Below are positions 27,921 through 36,219 of a stretch of 64,000 nucleotides of DNA, in pieces. A program made the position numbers and the translations under genes. This DNA comes from Mucilaginibacter sp. SJ. GTDB lineage: Bacteria; Bacteroidota; Bacteroidia; Sphingobacteriales; Sphingobacteriaceae. Location: NCBI RefSeq assembly GCF_028993635.1, contig NZ_CP118631.1:1488001-1552000 (forward strand), read 5' to 3'. The first letter of the stretch is position 1, and every line of letters begins with the position of its first letter. Below the pieces are notes generated by a model, which was given only the letters and a program-made list of their open reading frames with translations, made no database searches and was not told the DNA's origin.

Positions 27921-28041
27921 CTGTTAGTATCAATACTTTGCTTTCAATCCCCCGGCAAATGGGTTTATCTTTTAGTTTAAGCAGCCTGTAAAGCACCCCT
28001 GCCATCACAAAGTCTGCACACAAAATAAAACCCACTGCCAT
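27898..28041 (-). CDS. possible 47-residue ORF or gene remnant
   Basis: An open frame of 47 residues has one hydrophobic stretch (GFILCADFVMAGVLYRLL) and a charged tail. It ends 23 bases inside the radical SAM gene, shifted by one frame. Translation in a neighbouring frame just upstream also looks membrane-like, which fits the worn 3' end of an older membrane-protein gene as well as a small translated leader. Confidence 0.25.
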   Translation of the reverse strand: MAVGFILCADFVMAGVLYRLLKLKDKPICRGIESKVLILTDEQDIII

Positions 28042-28232
28042 ACCCAATCACAAATGAGGGGGATTGCCCATTCAACAATTAATCTGAGCTTCTACACTAT
28101 CACTTTCACAATAATAAATACGCCCTGGCTTTCACACAGGTTGCCTGCCTTTATAAATAAAATAGCTGGCAACCATTATTATTTAACAGCCGTATCTGCT
28201 GATATAAGGTTTAATTAAATACCCCCGGAACT
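28042..28232. promoter_or_regulatory. divergent intergenic region
   Basis: Together with the low-confidence ORF next to it, it makes up the 312 bp between the radical SAM operon and the divergent methyltransferase gene. Promoters for both directions should lie here, but no consensus element could be fixed. Confidence 0.3.
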
Positions 28233-28985
28233 GTGATCCAAACTGTAAAAAATTATATTAAGCAACGTTTTTTTCCGCCCAATATCATAGAGAAAAACTC
28301 GGTGGATGCCTACGATATCTGGGCCGAGCATTATGATGCGCAGCCAGGTAACCTTATGCTCGATTTGGATGAAGTTTTGTTTCCGCGGTTGGTAAACAGC
28401 ACAAGTATTGCCGGTAAAAATGTGGCCGATATTGGCTGCGGCACCGGCAGGCATTGGGAAAAGATGTTTGCGTTAAATCCAGGGCGGTTAACAGGCTTTG
28501 ACACATCTGCCGGGATGCTGGCCCGTTTACAGCAAAAGTTTCCATCGGCAAATATTTACCGAATTACCGACGACCTGTTCGGTGACATGCCATCGGGGAG
28601 TTTTGACACCATAGTTTCAACCCTTACCGTTGCGCACATCAAAAATATTGAGGTTGCCCTGCAGGCCTGGATGCGGATCCTGAAACCGACCGGCGACATC
28701 ATCATTACCGATTTCCATCCGCAGACACTGGCAAACGGCGGCAAGCGGACATTTAAACATGGCAGCAGTTTTATAGCGGTCGAAAACTATGTACACCCCG
28801 TAAATACCATTAAAGATCTGTTGCTAAAAAACGATTTTAAGCTAATTGCAGAAGAAGAAATTAAAATAGATGAAACCATGAAGCATTATTATGCCAATAA
28901 AAACGCGCTTCGTGTTTATGATAAGTATAAAGGCTTCCCCATTATTTACGGGCTGCACTTGAGGAGAACCGATGGTACTGAATAA
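28233..28985 (+). CDS. class I SAM-dependent methyltransferase
   Basis: The 250-residue enzyme begins with GTG. VADIGCGTGRHW at residues 65-76 is motif I, and TGFDTSAGML and ILKPTGDIIITDFHP complete the SAM-binding core. The family is UbiE/Coq5-like, often acting on small molecules or lipids. It overlaps the amidohydrolase gene by 14 bp, so the two enzymes are made together and are likely to act in sequence. Confidence 0.83.
   Translation: MIQTVKNYIKQRFFPPNIIEKNSVDAYDIWAEHYDAQPGNLMLDLDEVLFPRLVNSTSIAGKNVADIGCGTGRHWEKMFALNPGRLTGFDTSAGMLARLQQKFPSANIYRITDDLFGDMPSGSFDTIVSTLTVAHIKNIEVALQAWMRILKPTGDIIITDFHPQTLANGGKRTFKHGSSFIAVENYVHPVNTIKDLLLKNDFKLIAEEEIKIDETMKHYYANKNALRVYDKYKGFPIIYGLHLRRTDGTE
28961..28966 (+). 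promoter_or_regulatory. Shine-Dalgarno GAGGAG
   Basis: GAGGAG inside the end of the methyltransferase gene lies five bases before ATG 28972, which supports that start. Confidence 0.55.
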
Positions 28986-30129
28986 CGTCATGATACCGGG
29001 AAACGATGCCGTGGTGAGCATAAGTATAAGTGAGGGTAAAATAAAACAGGTTTCCCCCTCACATACTGATGACCACGAACAGCTAACCTTTGTGAATGCC
29101 ATTGCTTTTCCGGGCCTGATCAACTCGCATGACCATCTTGATTTTAATCTTTTTCCGCAGCTTGGCAATAAAACCTATGAAAGCTATACCGAATGGGGAA
29201 AGCACATTCACCGCGCTTACGCCGGTGAGATTGCATCTGTGCTAAAAATCCCTATTGCCCTGCGCGAACGCTGGGGTGTTTATAAAAACCTGCTTTGCGG
29301 CGTTACTACAGTAGTAAATCATGGCGAAAAAACTACCGTAAATGATCCTCTCATCACCATATTTGACAATTGCCAGAGTATCCACTCCGTCCGGTTTGAA
29401 AAAAACTGGAAGAAACGGCTCAATAACCCGCTTAAAATAAATAAACCGGCCGTCATCCATATAGGCGAGGGCACAAACAATATCGCCCATACCGAAATAG
29501 ATGAACTAATTAAATGGAATATCCTTAAGCGTAAACTCATTGGGATCCATGGGGTGGCTATGGCCCCTAAACAGGCCAAACATTTCGAAGCCCTGGTTTG
29601 GTGTCCCGAATCAAACTATTTCCTGCTTAATAAAACAGCGGCCATTGATGAGCTGAAAACAAAAACAACGATTTTATTTGGCACAGATAGCACGCTTACC
29701 GGGCATTGGGACATCTGGCATCACATTCGCCTTGCGCGTAAAACCCAAATGCTTAATGATGATGAACTATACAACTCTCTTACTTCATCCCCTGCCCAAA
29801 CCTGGAAACTAAATAGTGGCAGCATTACCAGCGGATTTGATGCGGATATTATAATAGCTAAAGCAAAAGACAAAGCCGGTTTACAGGCTTTTTATGATAT
29901 AACACCCAATGATATTTTACTGGTGATGCATAAGGGCGTGATTTTGCTGTTTGATGAGTCGCTTTACCACCAGCTTACCGGTATCATTAACCAAAATTAC
30001 AGCAAGGTTTTTACCGGCAATCATTTCAAATATGTGATGGGCGATATCCCTGGTTTGATAACCGAAATAAAACGATACAAGCCGGATGCCGTTTTTCCCA
30101 TACCCTATCCAGCCCTGCCAGCAGCATGA
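28972..30129 (+). CDS. amidohydrolase of the ATZ/TRZ (deaminase-like) group
   Basis: The 385-residue metal enzyme has every expected ligand region: His53 and His55 (HDH), HIGEG with His163 and Glu166, His193 (GIHG) and Asp239 (FGTDS). The CPESN motif at 211-215 matches the CPxSN of MTA/SAH and guanine deaminases. It therefore probably deaminates or hydrolyses a C-N bond of a purine-like or other heterocyclic substrate. Unusually for this family it lies among radical SAM, methyltransferase and glycosyltransferase genes. The last four bases (ATGA) overlap the start of a 36-residue ORF. Confidence 0.82.
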   Translation: MVLNNVMIPGNDAVVSISISEGKIKQVSPSHTDDHEQLTFVNAIAFPGLINSHDHLDFNLFPQLGNKTYESYTEWGKHIHRAYAGEIASVLKIPIALRERWGVYKNLLCGVTTVVNHGEKTTVNDPLITIFDNCQSIHSVRFEKNWKKRLNNPLKINKPAVIHIGEGTNNIAHTEIDELIKWNILKRKLIGIHGVAMAPKQAKHFEALVWCPESNYFLLNKTAAIDELKTKTTILFGTDSTLTGHWDIWHHIRLARKTQMLNDDELYNSLTSSPAQTWKLNSGSITSGFDADIIIAKAKDKAGLQAFYDITPNDILLVMHKGVILLFDESLYHQLTGIINQNYSKVFTGNHFKYVMGDIPGLITEIKRYKPDAVFPIPYPALPAA

Positions 30130-30236
30130 ATATAGTAAAAAAAATATGGTCAAAATCGAAATCCAAAGCGGTTTATTTAAGCGGTGGTGGATGCCACATT
30201 TTGGGGTTGGATAAAGACCTTGATACCACTAAATAA
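30126..30236 (+). CDS. 36-residue peptide ORF, candidate precursor
   Basis: The ATG overlaps the amidohydrolase stop as ATGA, the classic sign of translational coupling. The basic N-terminal part (KKIWSKSKSK) is followed by AVYLSGGG and then CHILGLDKDLDTTK. LSGGG before a Cys resembles a double-glycine leader cleavage site, and the Cys/His core would be a plausible target for radical SAM or methyltransferase modification. It could also be the degenerate start of a lost gene. It does not resemble PqqA, as it has no E-x3-Y. Confidence 0.45.
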   Translation: MNIVKKIWSKSKSKAVYLSGGGCHILGLDKDLDTTK

Positions 30237-30274
30237 AAATAGTATTTGCTTTTGCCACCATTGATACTTTTTAA

Positions 30275-31375
30275 ATGAGATACGTTTTAGCCAGTTATGT
30301 GTACACCAAAGAGTTTAACCGGCCACAGGCCTGGTTAAAGCGCATTAACATGTATACCGGCATATTAGATGCCCTGGCCAAAAGCAACGAGGTGATCAGC
30401 ATTGAACAAATCAATTACGAAGGTGAGCTGACACAAAACGGCGTTAATTACCGTTTCAGAAGATACCCAAAAGCGGCGCTCAAATATTTTCCATGGGCTT
30501 TGCACTTGTATATTAAAAGCCTGAAACCCGATGTGGTAATAATCCATGGCTTGCTTTTCCCCTCGCAGGTTATCCAGCTACGCCTTATGCTTGGCCGCAA
30601 AGTAAAGATCATTGTGCAAAATCATGCCGAAAAACCTTTCACCGGTTTAAAAAAACTACTTCAACGGGCAGCCGGCCAAATAGTTGACGCCAACTTGTTT
30701 GCGTCGCATGATATGGGTATGGAATGGATTGCCGCCGGCAACCTCAAATCACCCGGTAAAATACACGAGGTGATGGAAGTTTCTTCTGTTTTTTACCCTA
30801 TAGACCGCCTGGAAGCCAACTCCCAAACGGGTGCAAAAGGCAAACCGGTGTTTTTATGGGTAGGCCGTTTAAACGAAAATAAAGATCCGTTAAATGTGGT
30901 GAAGGCCTTTTTGAAATTCGCTGAAAGTTCGGCCGGGCCAAAACTCTTTATGATCTATCATACCGAAGATTTGCTGCCGAAGATCAACGAATTGTTAAAC
31001 TCATCTCCCCATAAAGAAGCCATTGAATTAATTGGCGAAGTGCCACACGCCGATTTATTGTACTGGTACAACAGTGCCGATTTCATTCTCTCCGGCTCAC
31101 ATTATGAGGGCAGCGGCACCGCTATTTGCGAAGCCATGTCATGCGGATGCGTGCCGTTGGTTACAAACATCCTTTCGTTCAGGATGATCACTAACAATGG
31201 GGAATGCGGCGTATTATATGAACCGGGAAATGAAGCTGCATTACTTGATGCGCTTCTGCAAACTACACAAATGAATGTTGCAGAAAAGCGGAGATTATGC
31301 ATTGAATATTATAAGCAAAACTTATCGTTTGAGGCTATTGCCGAGAGGGTTGAGAGCATAGTGCAAAGCCTTTAG
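30275..31375 (+). CDS. family 4 glycosyltransferase
   Basis: A 366-residue GT-B enzyme. WVGRLNENKDP begins the C-terminal half, and SGSHYEGSGTAICEAMSCG carries the donor-site Glu residues. The gene begins 38 bp after the 36-residue ORF and belongs to the same transcript as the methyltransferase and amidohydrolase. It is convergent with the next gene. Confidence 0.85.
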   Translation: MRYVLASYVYTKEFNRPQAWLKRINMYTGILDALAKSNEVISIEQINYEGELTQNGVNYRFRRYPKAALKYFPWALHLYIKSLKPDVVIIHGLLFPSQVIQLRLMLGRKVKIIVQNHAEKPFTGLKKLLQRAAGQIVDANLFASHDMGMEWIAAGNLKSPGKIHEVMEVSSVFYPIDRLEANSQTGAKGKPVFLWVGRLNENKDPLNVVKAFLKFAESSAGPKLFMIYHTEDLLPKINELLNSSPHKEAIELIGEVPHADLLYWYNSADFILSGSHYEGSGTAICEAMSCGCVPLVTNILSFRMITNNGECGVLYEPGNEAALLDALLQTTQMNVAEKRRLCIEYYKQNLSFEAIAERVESIVQSL

Positions 31376-31408
31376 GCACTGCTTGCCTTTACCGGTCGCA
31401 AATCCAAT

Positions 31409-32467
31409 CTACCGTTCAAACACCTCCATCATCTTCCTTACATTATCCCTGATCTCATAAACCAATACATTTTTCTTCTCCGAATCCGGTTTATCCAAAA
31501 CCCAACGGATAGTTTGCCCGGCTTCTTCCATATCATTTACAATATGCCAGTTGGTAATACTATCATCCATCGGTTTAACAAAACTTACCACTTCGGCTGC
31601 CGCATACAGGGCTTCAAGGCAAACAGCGCCGAAGCCTTCATATTCCGAAGGGTGAAATAACACCTTTGAGCACTGCATCATTTTAAGCACTTCATGATGC
31701 GGTAGTTCGCCTGCAAGGGTTATGTTACTTTCAAGTTGCTTTGATTTAATCTGTTTTATTAACTTTTCTTTTTCAGGGCCATCGCCGCATATTACTGTTT
31801 TTATATCCGGGTAATACTGCTTCAGCATGGCAACAGTTTCTATAAACAGGTGAAACCGTTTCAAGGAAATAAGTGACCCTGCCCCTAAAATATGAACGTC
31901 TTTTCCGGCAGATAAATCACCAAATAATGAAATATCTATTCCCACAGGGATAACATTCAGTGGTTTCACATGATAGTTTTTAGTGAATTCCCTCACAATA
32001 AAATCCGACAGCGCTATCAGCTCCTCTCCTTTGGGCTTTATCCACTTAGCATATTTGTTCCCGGCTTTAGCATCCTGCCCAAGCATCCAGCAGCGGTGCT
32101 TAATATTTTTTATCCGGGCAAAATAATGACCAACAAAAGTACATTCGCCAAGCCAAAAGCTTAACAAGCCCATTATTTGGTATTGCTTATTTAAATGCCC
32201 TAAAGCTCGCCATACTTTTAGCCAGGTATTCAGCCTGAATAATTTACCACGGCTTCTTCCTCCAAAACTGATCACCCGTATACCATGCCAATCATATTCG
32301 GCAGCGAAAAAGGGATATTGAAAACTTAGCACAATGATATGCAGTTCCGGATTTTCGGCTTTCAACGCCCGTACAAAAACCTGTTGAGGCGGTAAACAGG
32401 TAGTATCGGCTTCGTCTTCCGGGAAACCGGGGCTCAGGATAAGCAATGTTTTTTTACGGTTATCCAT
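31409..32467 (-). CDS. family 4 glycosyltransferase
   Basis: The 352-residue GT-B enzyme shows GAGSLISLKRFHLFIE at the C-terminal half and HPSEYEGFGAVCLEALYAAAEVV as the donor-site motif. GT4 members of this type commonly use UDP- or GDP-sugars. Its start overlaps the ABC exporter stop by 8 bp, implying that its product, or the same substrate, is handled by the exporter. Confidence 0.85.
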   Translation of the reverse strand: MDNRKKTLLILSPGFPEDEADTTCLPPQQVFVRALKAENPELHIIVLSFQYPFFAAEYDWHGIRVISFGGRSRGKLFRLNTWLKVWRALGHLNKQYQIMGLLSFWLGECTFVGHYFARIKNIKHRCWMLGQDAKAGNKYAKWIKPKGEELIALSDFIVREFTKNYHVKPLNVIPVGIDISLFGDLSAGKDVHILGAGSLISLKRFHLFIETVAMLKQYYPDIKTVICGDGPEKEKLIKQIKSKQLESNITLAGELPHHEVLKMMQCSKVLFHPSEYEGFGAVCLEALYAAAEVVSFVKPMDDSITNWHIVNDMEEAGQTIRWVLDKPDSEKKNVLVYEIRDNVRKMMEVFER

Positions 32468-34124
32468 TGGGCGAGATCACTTTATTACAGATAGCCAGGC
32501 TGGCCTTGTTATGGGTGATCAGGATGATCATTTTTCCCTGCCTGGCCAGTTGCTGCAATTTGATTAACAATTCATTTTCTGCATCCGCATCCATTTCGCT
32601 GAAAGGCTCATCTAAAATTAACAGATCATGATTATGATAAAGCGCCCGGGCCAGCATGATCCTTTGGCGCTGACCGCCGCTGATGTTTTTACCGTTTTCG
32701 GTAATAACCTTAGCTGTGCCTTCTGGGTACTCCGCAACCAGCTTATCTAAGCCGCAAAACTCCAGTACACTGGTCAGCTTTTGCTCATCGGCAGTTTTAT
32801 CGTCAAGTATGATGTTTTTCAGGATAGTATCATATATAAAAAACGGTTGTTGTTTAACCAGGGAAATGTTTTTACGGTAAAGCCGGCGCATTGGCGCGGC
32901 AGCAATTTTATTGTTGATATAAATGCCCCCTTCGGCCGGCTCCAAAAAACCGGTTAACAGGTTAATGATAGTAGTTTTCCCCCTCCCTGAATTCCCCGAA
33001 ATGCCCATAATATCACCGGGAGCTATCTCAAAGTAAAGCTCATCCAAAACAGTTTTGTCCGGGTAACTGAAACTTACTTTTTCAAATTTCAATGACCAAA
33101 TCTGTTCGTCAACAACCTCATTAACCTGTGGTTTATCAGTTTGTTCAACTATGAGGTCGGCCAGGATAAATTCATAGGTCTTCATTTGCCCGCTGCTGTT
33201 CAGGATTTTCACAATACCGGGGATGATCTTATACGCTGCCGCTACAAAAATACCGATGGTCAGGATACTAACCACCGGGGTATCGCCCATTAATTTATTT
33301 ACAGCGATGAGAATAAAAAAACCCAGAACGGCAAATACTTCCATCAAACGAGAGGGCAGATTTTGCCAGGTTTGCTGTAAAGCTATATTTTGATTGAGCT
33401 GCTGTTGGTAGCTAAAAAACCGACGACTAAAAAAATCATTTTTTTGATAAATATTGCTCTCTACGTAACCTGATAAGGATTCGTTTAAATGCTGAAGCGT
33501 TTTTTCGCTCACAGTTTTGATCTGCCCCCGGATAAATTTTAGCCTGGTTTTGATGAACCAGCCCAAAACCGTGACAGGCGGCAGCAGCAACACAAACAAC
33601 AAAACAAACAAGGCCGGGTGATAGAACATAATAGCCCCAATAGTAAAAAGGATCAATACAGTTTGAGATACTATTTGCTGAAAATTGGTGAGGATGTAAT
33701 GGCTAAACTCGATAGGCTGCTGGCTGATTCGTCGGGTATGGATAGATGAATCAACGTGAATAAACTGATCAAAACCTGCATCAAGATAATTCCTGATATT
33801 ACGTTCGGACAGCCTTGACGCCACCTTGTAAAAAAAATGCTGCTGCGCATTTTGCGCAAAGAAACCAATACAGTTTTTTATCGCAAAAAGCACCAGGAAA
33901 ATACCGATAAGCCACAATGATTTATTATTGGCAAAGCCGGCCGGTAAAAAACTATAGTTATTTCCCGGCTCTCGCTGTGTATAAAAATTAACCATCATTA
34001 GCAGCAAGCCTAAAAAAGCAACATCCAACATAGCAATAACAATATCAGCAATAATTAACCTGACAAGTCCCCGTTTTTCAGATTGATTAAGGATGAGCAG
34101 AATACTTTTTAAAATTTGCTTCAA
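32460..34124 (-). CDS. ABC exporter, fused permease and ATPase
   Basis: This 554-residue half-transporter has six membrane helices in residues 1-310 and an ATPase domain after about 345. Walker A is SGNSGRGKTT (about 375), the signature is ISGGQRQRIMLARAL (about 478) and Walker B is LLILDEP (about 500). No C39 peptidase domain is fused, so any peptide cargo would need another protease. Family members export lipids, glycolipids or peptides. No ATG is available at the N-terminus; TTG at 34124 fits the first helix. Confidence 0.85.
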   Translation of the reverse strand: MKQILKSILLILNQSEKRGLVRLIIADIVIAMLDVAFLGLLLMMVNFYTQREPGNNYSFLPAGFANNKSLWLIGIFLVLFAIKNCIGFFAQNAQQHFFYKVASRLSERNIRNYLDAGFDQFIHVDSSIHTRRISQQPIEFSHYILTNFQQIVSQTVLILFTIGAIMFYHPALFVLLFVLLLPPVTVLGWFIKTRLKFIRGQIKTVSEKTLQHLNESLSGYVESNIYQKNDFFSRRFFSYQQQLNQNIALQQTWQNLPSRLMEVFAVLGFFILIAVNKLMGDTPVVSILTIGIFVAAAYKIIPGIVKILNSSGQMKTYEFILADLIVEQTDKPQVNEVVDEQIWSLKFEKVSFSYPDKTVLDELYFEIAPGDIMGISGNSGRGKTTIINLLTGFLEPAEGGIYINNKIAAAPMRRLYRKNISLVKQQPFFIYDTILKNIILDDKTADEQKLTSVLEFCGLDKLVAEYPEGTAKVITENGKNISGGQRQRIMLARALYHNHDLLILDEPFSEMDADAENELLIKLQQLARQGKMIILITHNKASLAICNKVISPNG

Positions 34125-34386
34125 AACAATAATAACAACAAACCAGGTCCATCACTGGCTTTGTTATCAGTTACGCTTTTTACGGTTTGATGGTTGCTTT
34201 GTAAAATACAGATAATGAATTGATCGTATCTATTTGATTATAGATAGATTAACTCTTCGGCAAATGGAAAACCAGCCTGTGTTATATTGCTTATTAAATA
34301 TCTTTAATCAGGCACAATTTAATATTCTCTGTAAAATTGTTAAATTTCGGCTTCGGATTTATTAAAAAATATATAAAACCAGCTTC
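34125..34386. promoter_or_regulatory. divergent intergenic region
   Basis: A very AT-rich stretch of 262 bp separates the ABC exporter from the histidine kinase. Both promoters should lie here; no sequence element was fixed. Confidence 0.3.
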
Positions 34387-35778
34387 ATGAGTTTAGAACC
34401 TTTCCTTGCCGTATTTGTGATTACCCAATACAGGAGACACCTGAAAAATGATGGTCTCCTAACAAAATGGAACAAATACCTTAACGTAGGCTACTATATT
34501 GCTATAGCAATCTTCGTATTCGGCGTAAGTTTTGACCATGGAGAGAAGTTGACCACAATAATCTCGCACCTGTTTTTTTTAGGTGTTGTGGTAGCGCCAT
34601 ATTATATTGAAGATCTGAAATCTGGCAAACAACTCGCTTTTGCATTGATCCCCTATGCAATTGCAGGTTTAATACAGGATTTATTAGAAAAATGGTTTCC
34701 TACGTTTTATAACAACCACGATAGCCTGATTCAAAGCTTAGTGATGTTTTCGCTCATCTGGGCTTTTTCGCTTTGGCTCCTCAGCCGCAAGCAAACCAAG
34801 GCCCTTGAAAATGAACGGAAACAACGCTTTGCCGAGCAGGAGCAAAACCGCATGATGGCCGCCATGAAGGTAAACCTTGAAAGCGAGGTGCGTGAACGTA
34901 CGGCCGAACTTACCCGCCAAACAGAAGAATTGCAACAGGCATTATCCGAACTTAAAAGTACTCAGGCCCAGTTGATCCAATCAGAAAAAATGGCCTCATT
35001 AGGTGAACTCACTGCCGGTATTGCGCATGAAATTCAAAACCCGCTGAACTTTGTGAACAACTTTAGCGAGGTAAGCATTGAACTGCTTGAGGAACTAAAG
35101 GACGAAGTACTTGATAAACTGCCCGACGATGTGAAGGAAGATGCGGGCGATATCATTAACGACATTACCCAAAACCTGAGCAAAATAAACCAGCATGGCA
35201 AACGTGCTGATGCCATTGTTAAAGGTATGTTGCAGCATTCGCGCGCTACAACGGGTAAAAAAGAGCCCACCGATATCAATGCACTGGCTGATGAGTACTT
35301 GCGACTAAGCTATCACGGCCTGCGTGCCAAGGATAAATCATTTAATGCAGGCATGAAAACCAGCTTTGATCCTGATCTGGGTAAAATAGAAGCTATTCCG
35401 CAGGATTTGGGCCGCGTGCTGCTTAACCTGTTTAATAATTCGTTTTACTCAGTAACCGAAAAGAAACGGATTTTGGGAGATGGATACGACCCGACAGTAA
35501 CCGTTAATACTCAAAAGGTTCGGTCGGCATCAGGTGTCAACATGGTACAAATTACAGTGGAAGATAATGGTACGGGCATCCCTCAAAAGGTTCTGGATAA
35601 AATTTACCAGCCCTTTTTTACCACCAAGCCTACCGGGCAGGGCACCGGGCTTGGTCTTTCCATGAGTTATGATATTATCACTAAAGGGCATGGTGGCGAA
35701 CTTAAGGTTGAAACGGCCGAAGGCGAATTTGCGCGGTTTGTAATTTGCATACCTGTTGGCAATGTTGCCCAAAGTTAA
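34387..35778 (+). CDS. sensor histidine kinase with membrane N-terminus
   Basis: The 463-residue protein has a membrane region of four hydrophobic spans (about 3-12, 36-48, 58-73, 114-133) and no large periplasmic domain. A coiled coil follows at about 135-200. The H-box GIAHEIQNPLN places the phospho-acceptor at His214. N-box NLFNNSF, G1 DNGTGIP and G2 GTGLGLSMS define the ATPase domain. Without an outer sensor it probably detects a membrane or internal cue. It heads a unit with two response regulators. Confidence 0.88.
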   Translation: MSLEPFLAVFVITQYRRHLKNDGLLTKWNKYLNVGYYIAIAIFVFGVSFDHGEKLTTIISHLFFLGVVVAPYYIEDLKSGKQLAFALIPYAIAGLIQDLLEKWFPTFYNNHDSLIQSLVMFSLIWAFSLWLLSRKQTKALENERKQRFAEQEQNRMMAAMKVNLESEVRERTAELTRQTEELQQALSELKSTQAQLIQSEKMASLGELTAGIAHEIQNPLNFVNNFSEVSIELLEELKDEVLDKLPDDVKEDAGDIINDITQNLSKINQHGKRADAIVKGMLQHSRATTGKKEPTDINALADEYLRLSYHGLRAKDKSFNAGMKTSFDPDLGKIEAIPQDLGRVLLNLFNNSFYSVTEKKRILGDGYDPTVTVNTQKVRSASGVNMVQITVEDNGTGIPQKVLDKIYQPFFTTKPTGQGTGLGLSMSYDIITKGHGGELKVETAEGEFARFVICIPVGNVAQS

Positions 35779-35802
35779 ACGCGGGTAATTTTTGCGTTTA
35801 AC
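35774..35802 (+). promoter_or_regulatory. 9-bp hairpin at the kinase stop codon
   Basis: GTTAAACGC at 35774-35782 pairs perfectly with GCGTTTAAC at 35794-35802. The stem includes the kinase stop codon and lies before the response regulator. No T-run follows, so it may tune expression or protect the transcript end rather than stop it. Confidence 0.4.
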
Positions 35803-35841
35803 CACTAATAAAACCACACAAAAATTTAACTTTGAAGTACT

Positions 35842-36219
35842 ATGAAAATACTTGTTGTTGATGACGAGGCCGATGTTCAACCCTTGTTTTTACAACGTTT
35901 CCGGAAAGAGATCAAAAGCGGCGGGATAGAGTTCAATTTCGCACTATCAGGTGAAGAGGCTCTTCATTTTTTGGAAGACCACCACTCGCAGGTTATACTA
36001 ATTTTATCTGATATCAATATGCCGGGTATGAGCGGACTTGAACTATTGCGCAGCATCAGGCAGCATTACGAAAAACCACCGCCGGTAGTGATGATGATCA
36101 CCGCTTACGGCGATGATGAAAACTATAAACAATCAATGGAACTTGGAGCCGACGACTTTTTAACCAAACCACTTGATTTTAATAATTTGAAAGACAAACT
36201 TAAACACTTAGAACAATAA
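35842..36219 (+). CDS. single-domain response regulator (CheY-like)
   Basis: The 125-residue protein is one receiver domain. Asp7/Asp8 bind Mg2+, Asp57 (in SDINMPG) is the phosphorylation site, and Thr88 and Lys109 (in TKP) complete the switch. With no output domain it probably acts as a phosphate relay or binds another protein. It is 63 bp from the kinase and touches the next gene by one base. Confidence 0.9.
   Translation: MKILVVDDEADVQPLFLQRFRKEIKSGGIEFNFALSGEEALHFLEDHHSQVILILSDINMPGMSGLELLRSIRQHYEKPPPVVMMITAYGDDENYKQSMELGADDFLTKPLDFNNLKDKLKHLEQ

Noticed and set aside
30126..30236. PqqA precursor for the PQQ dehydrogenase
   Set aside because: The peptide has no Glu-x3-Tyr pair and no pqqB-E genes follow.
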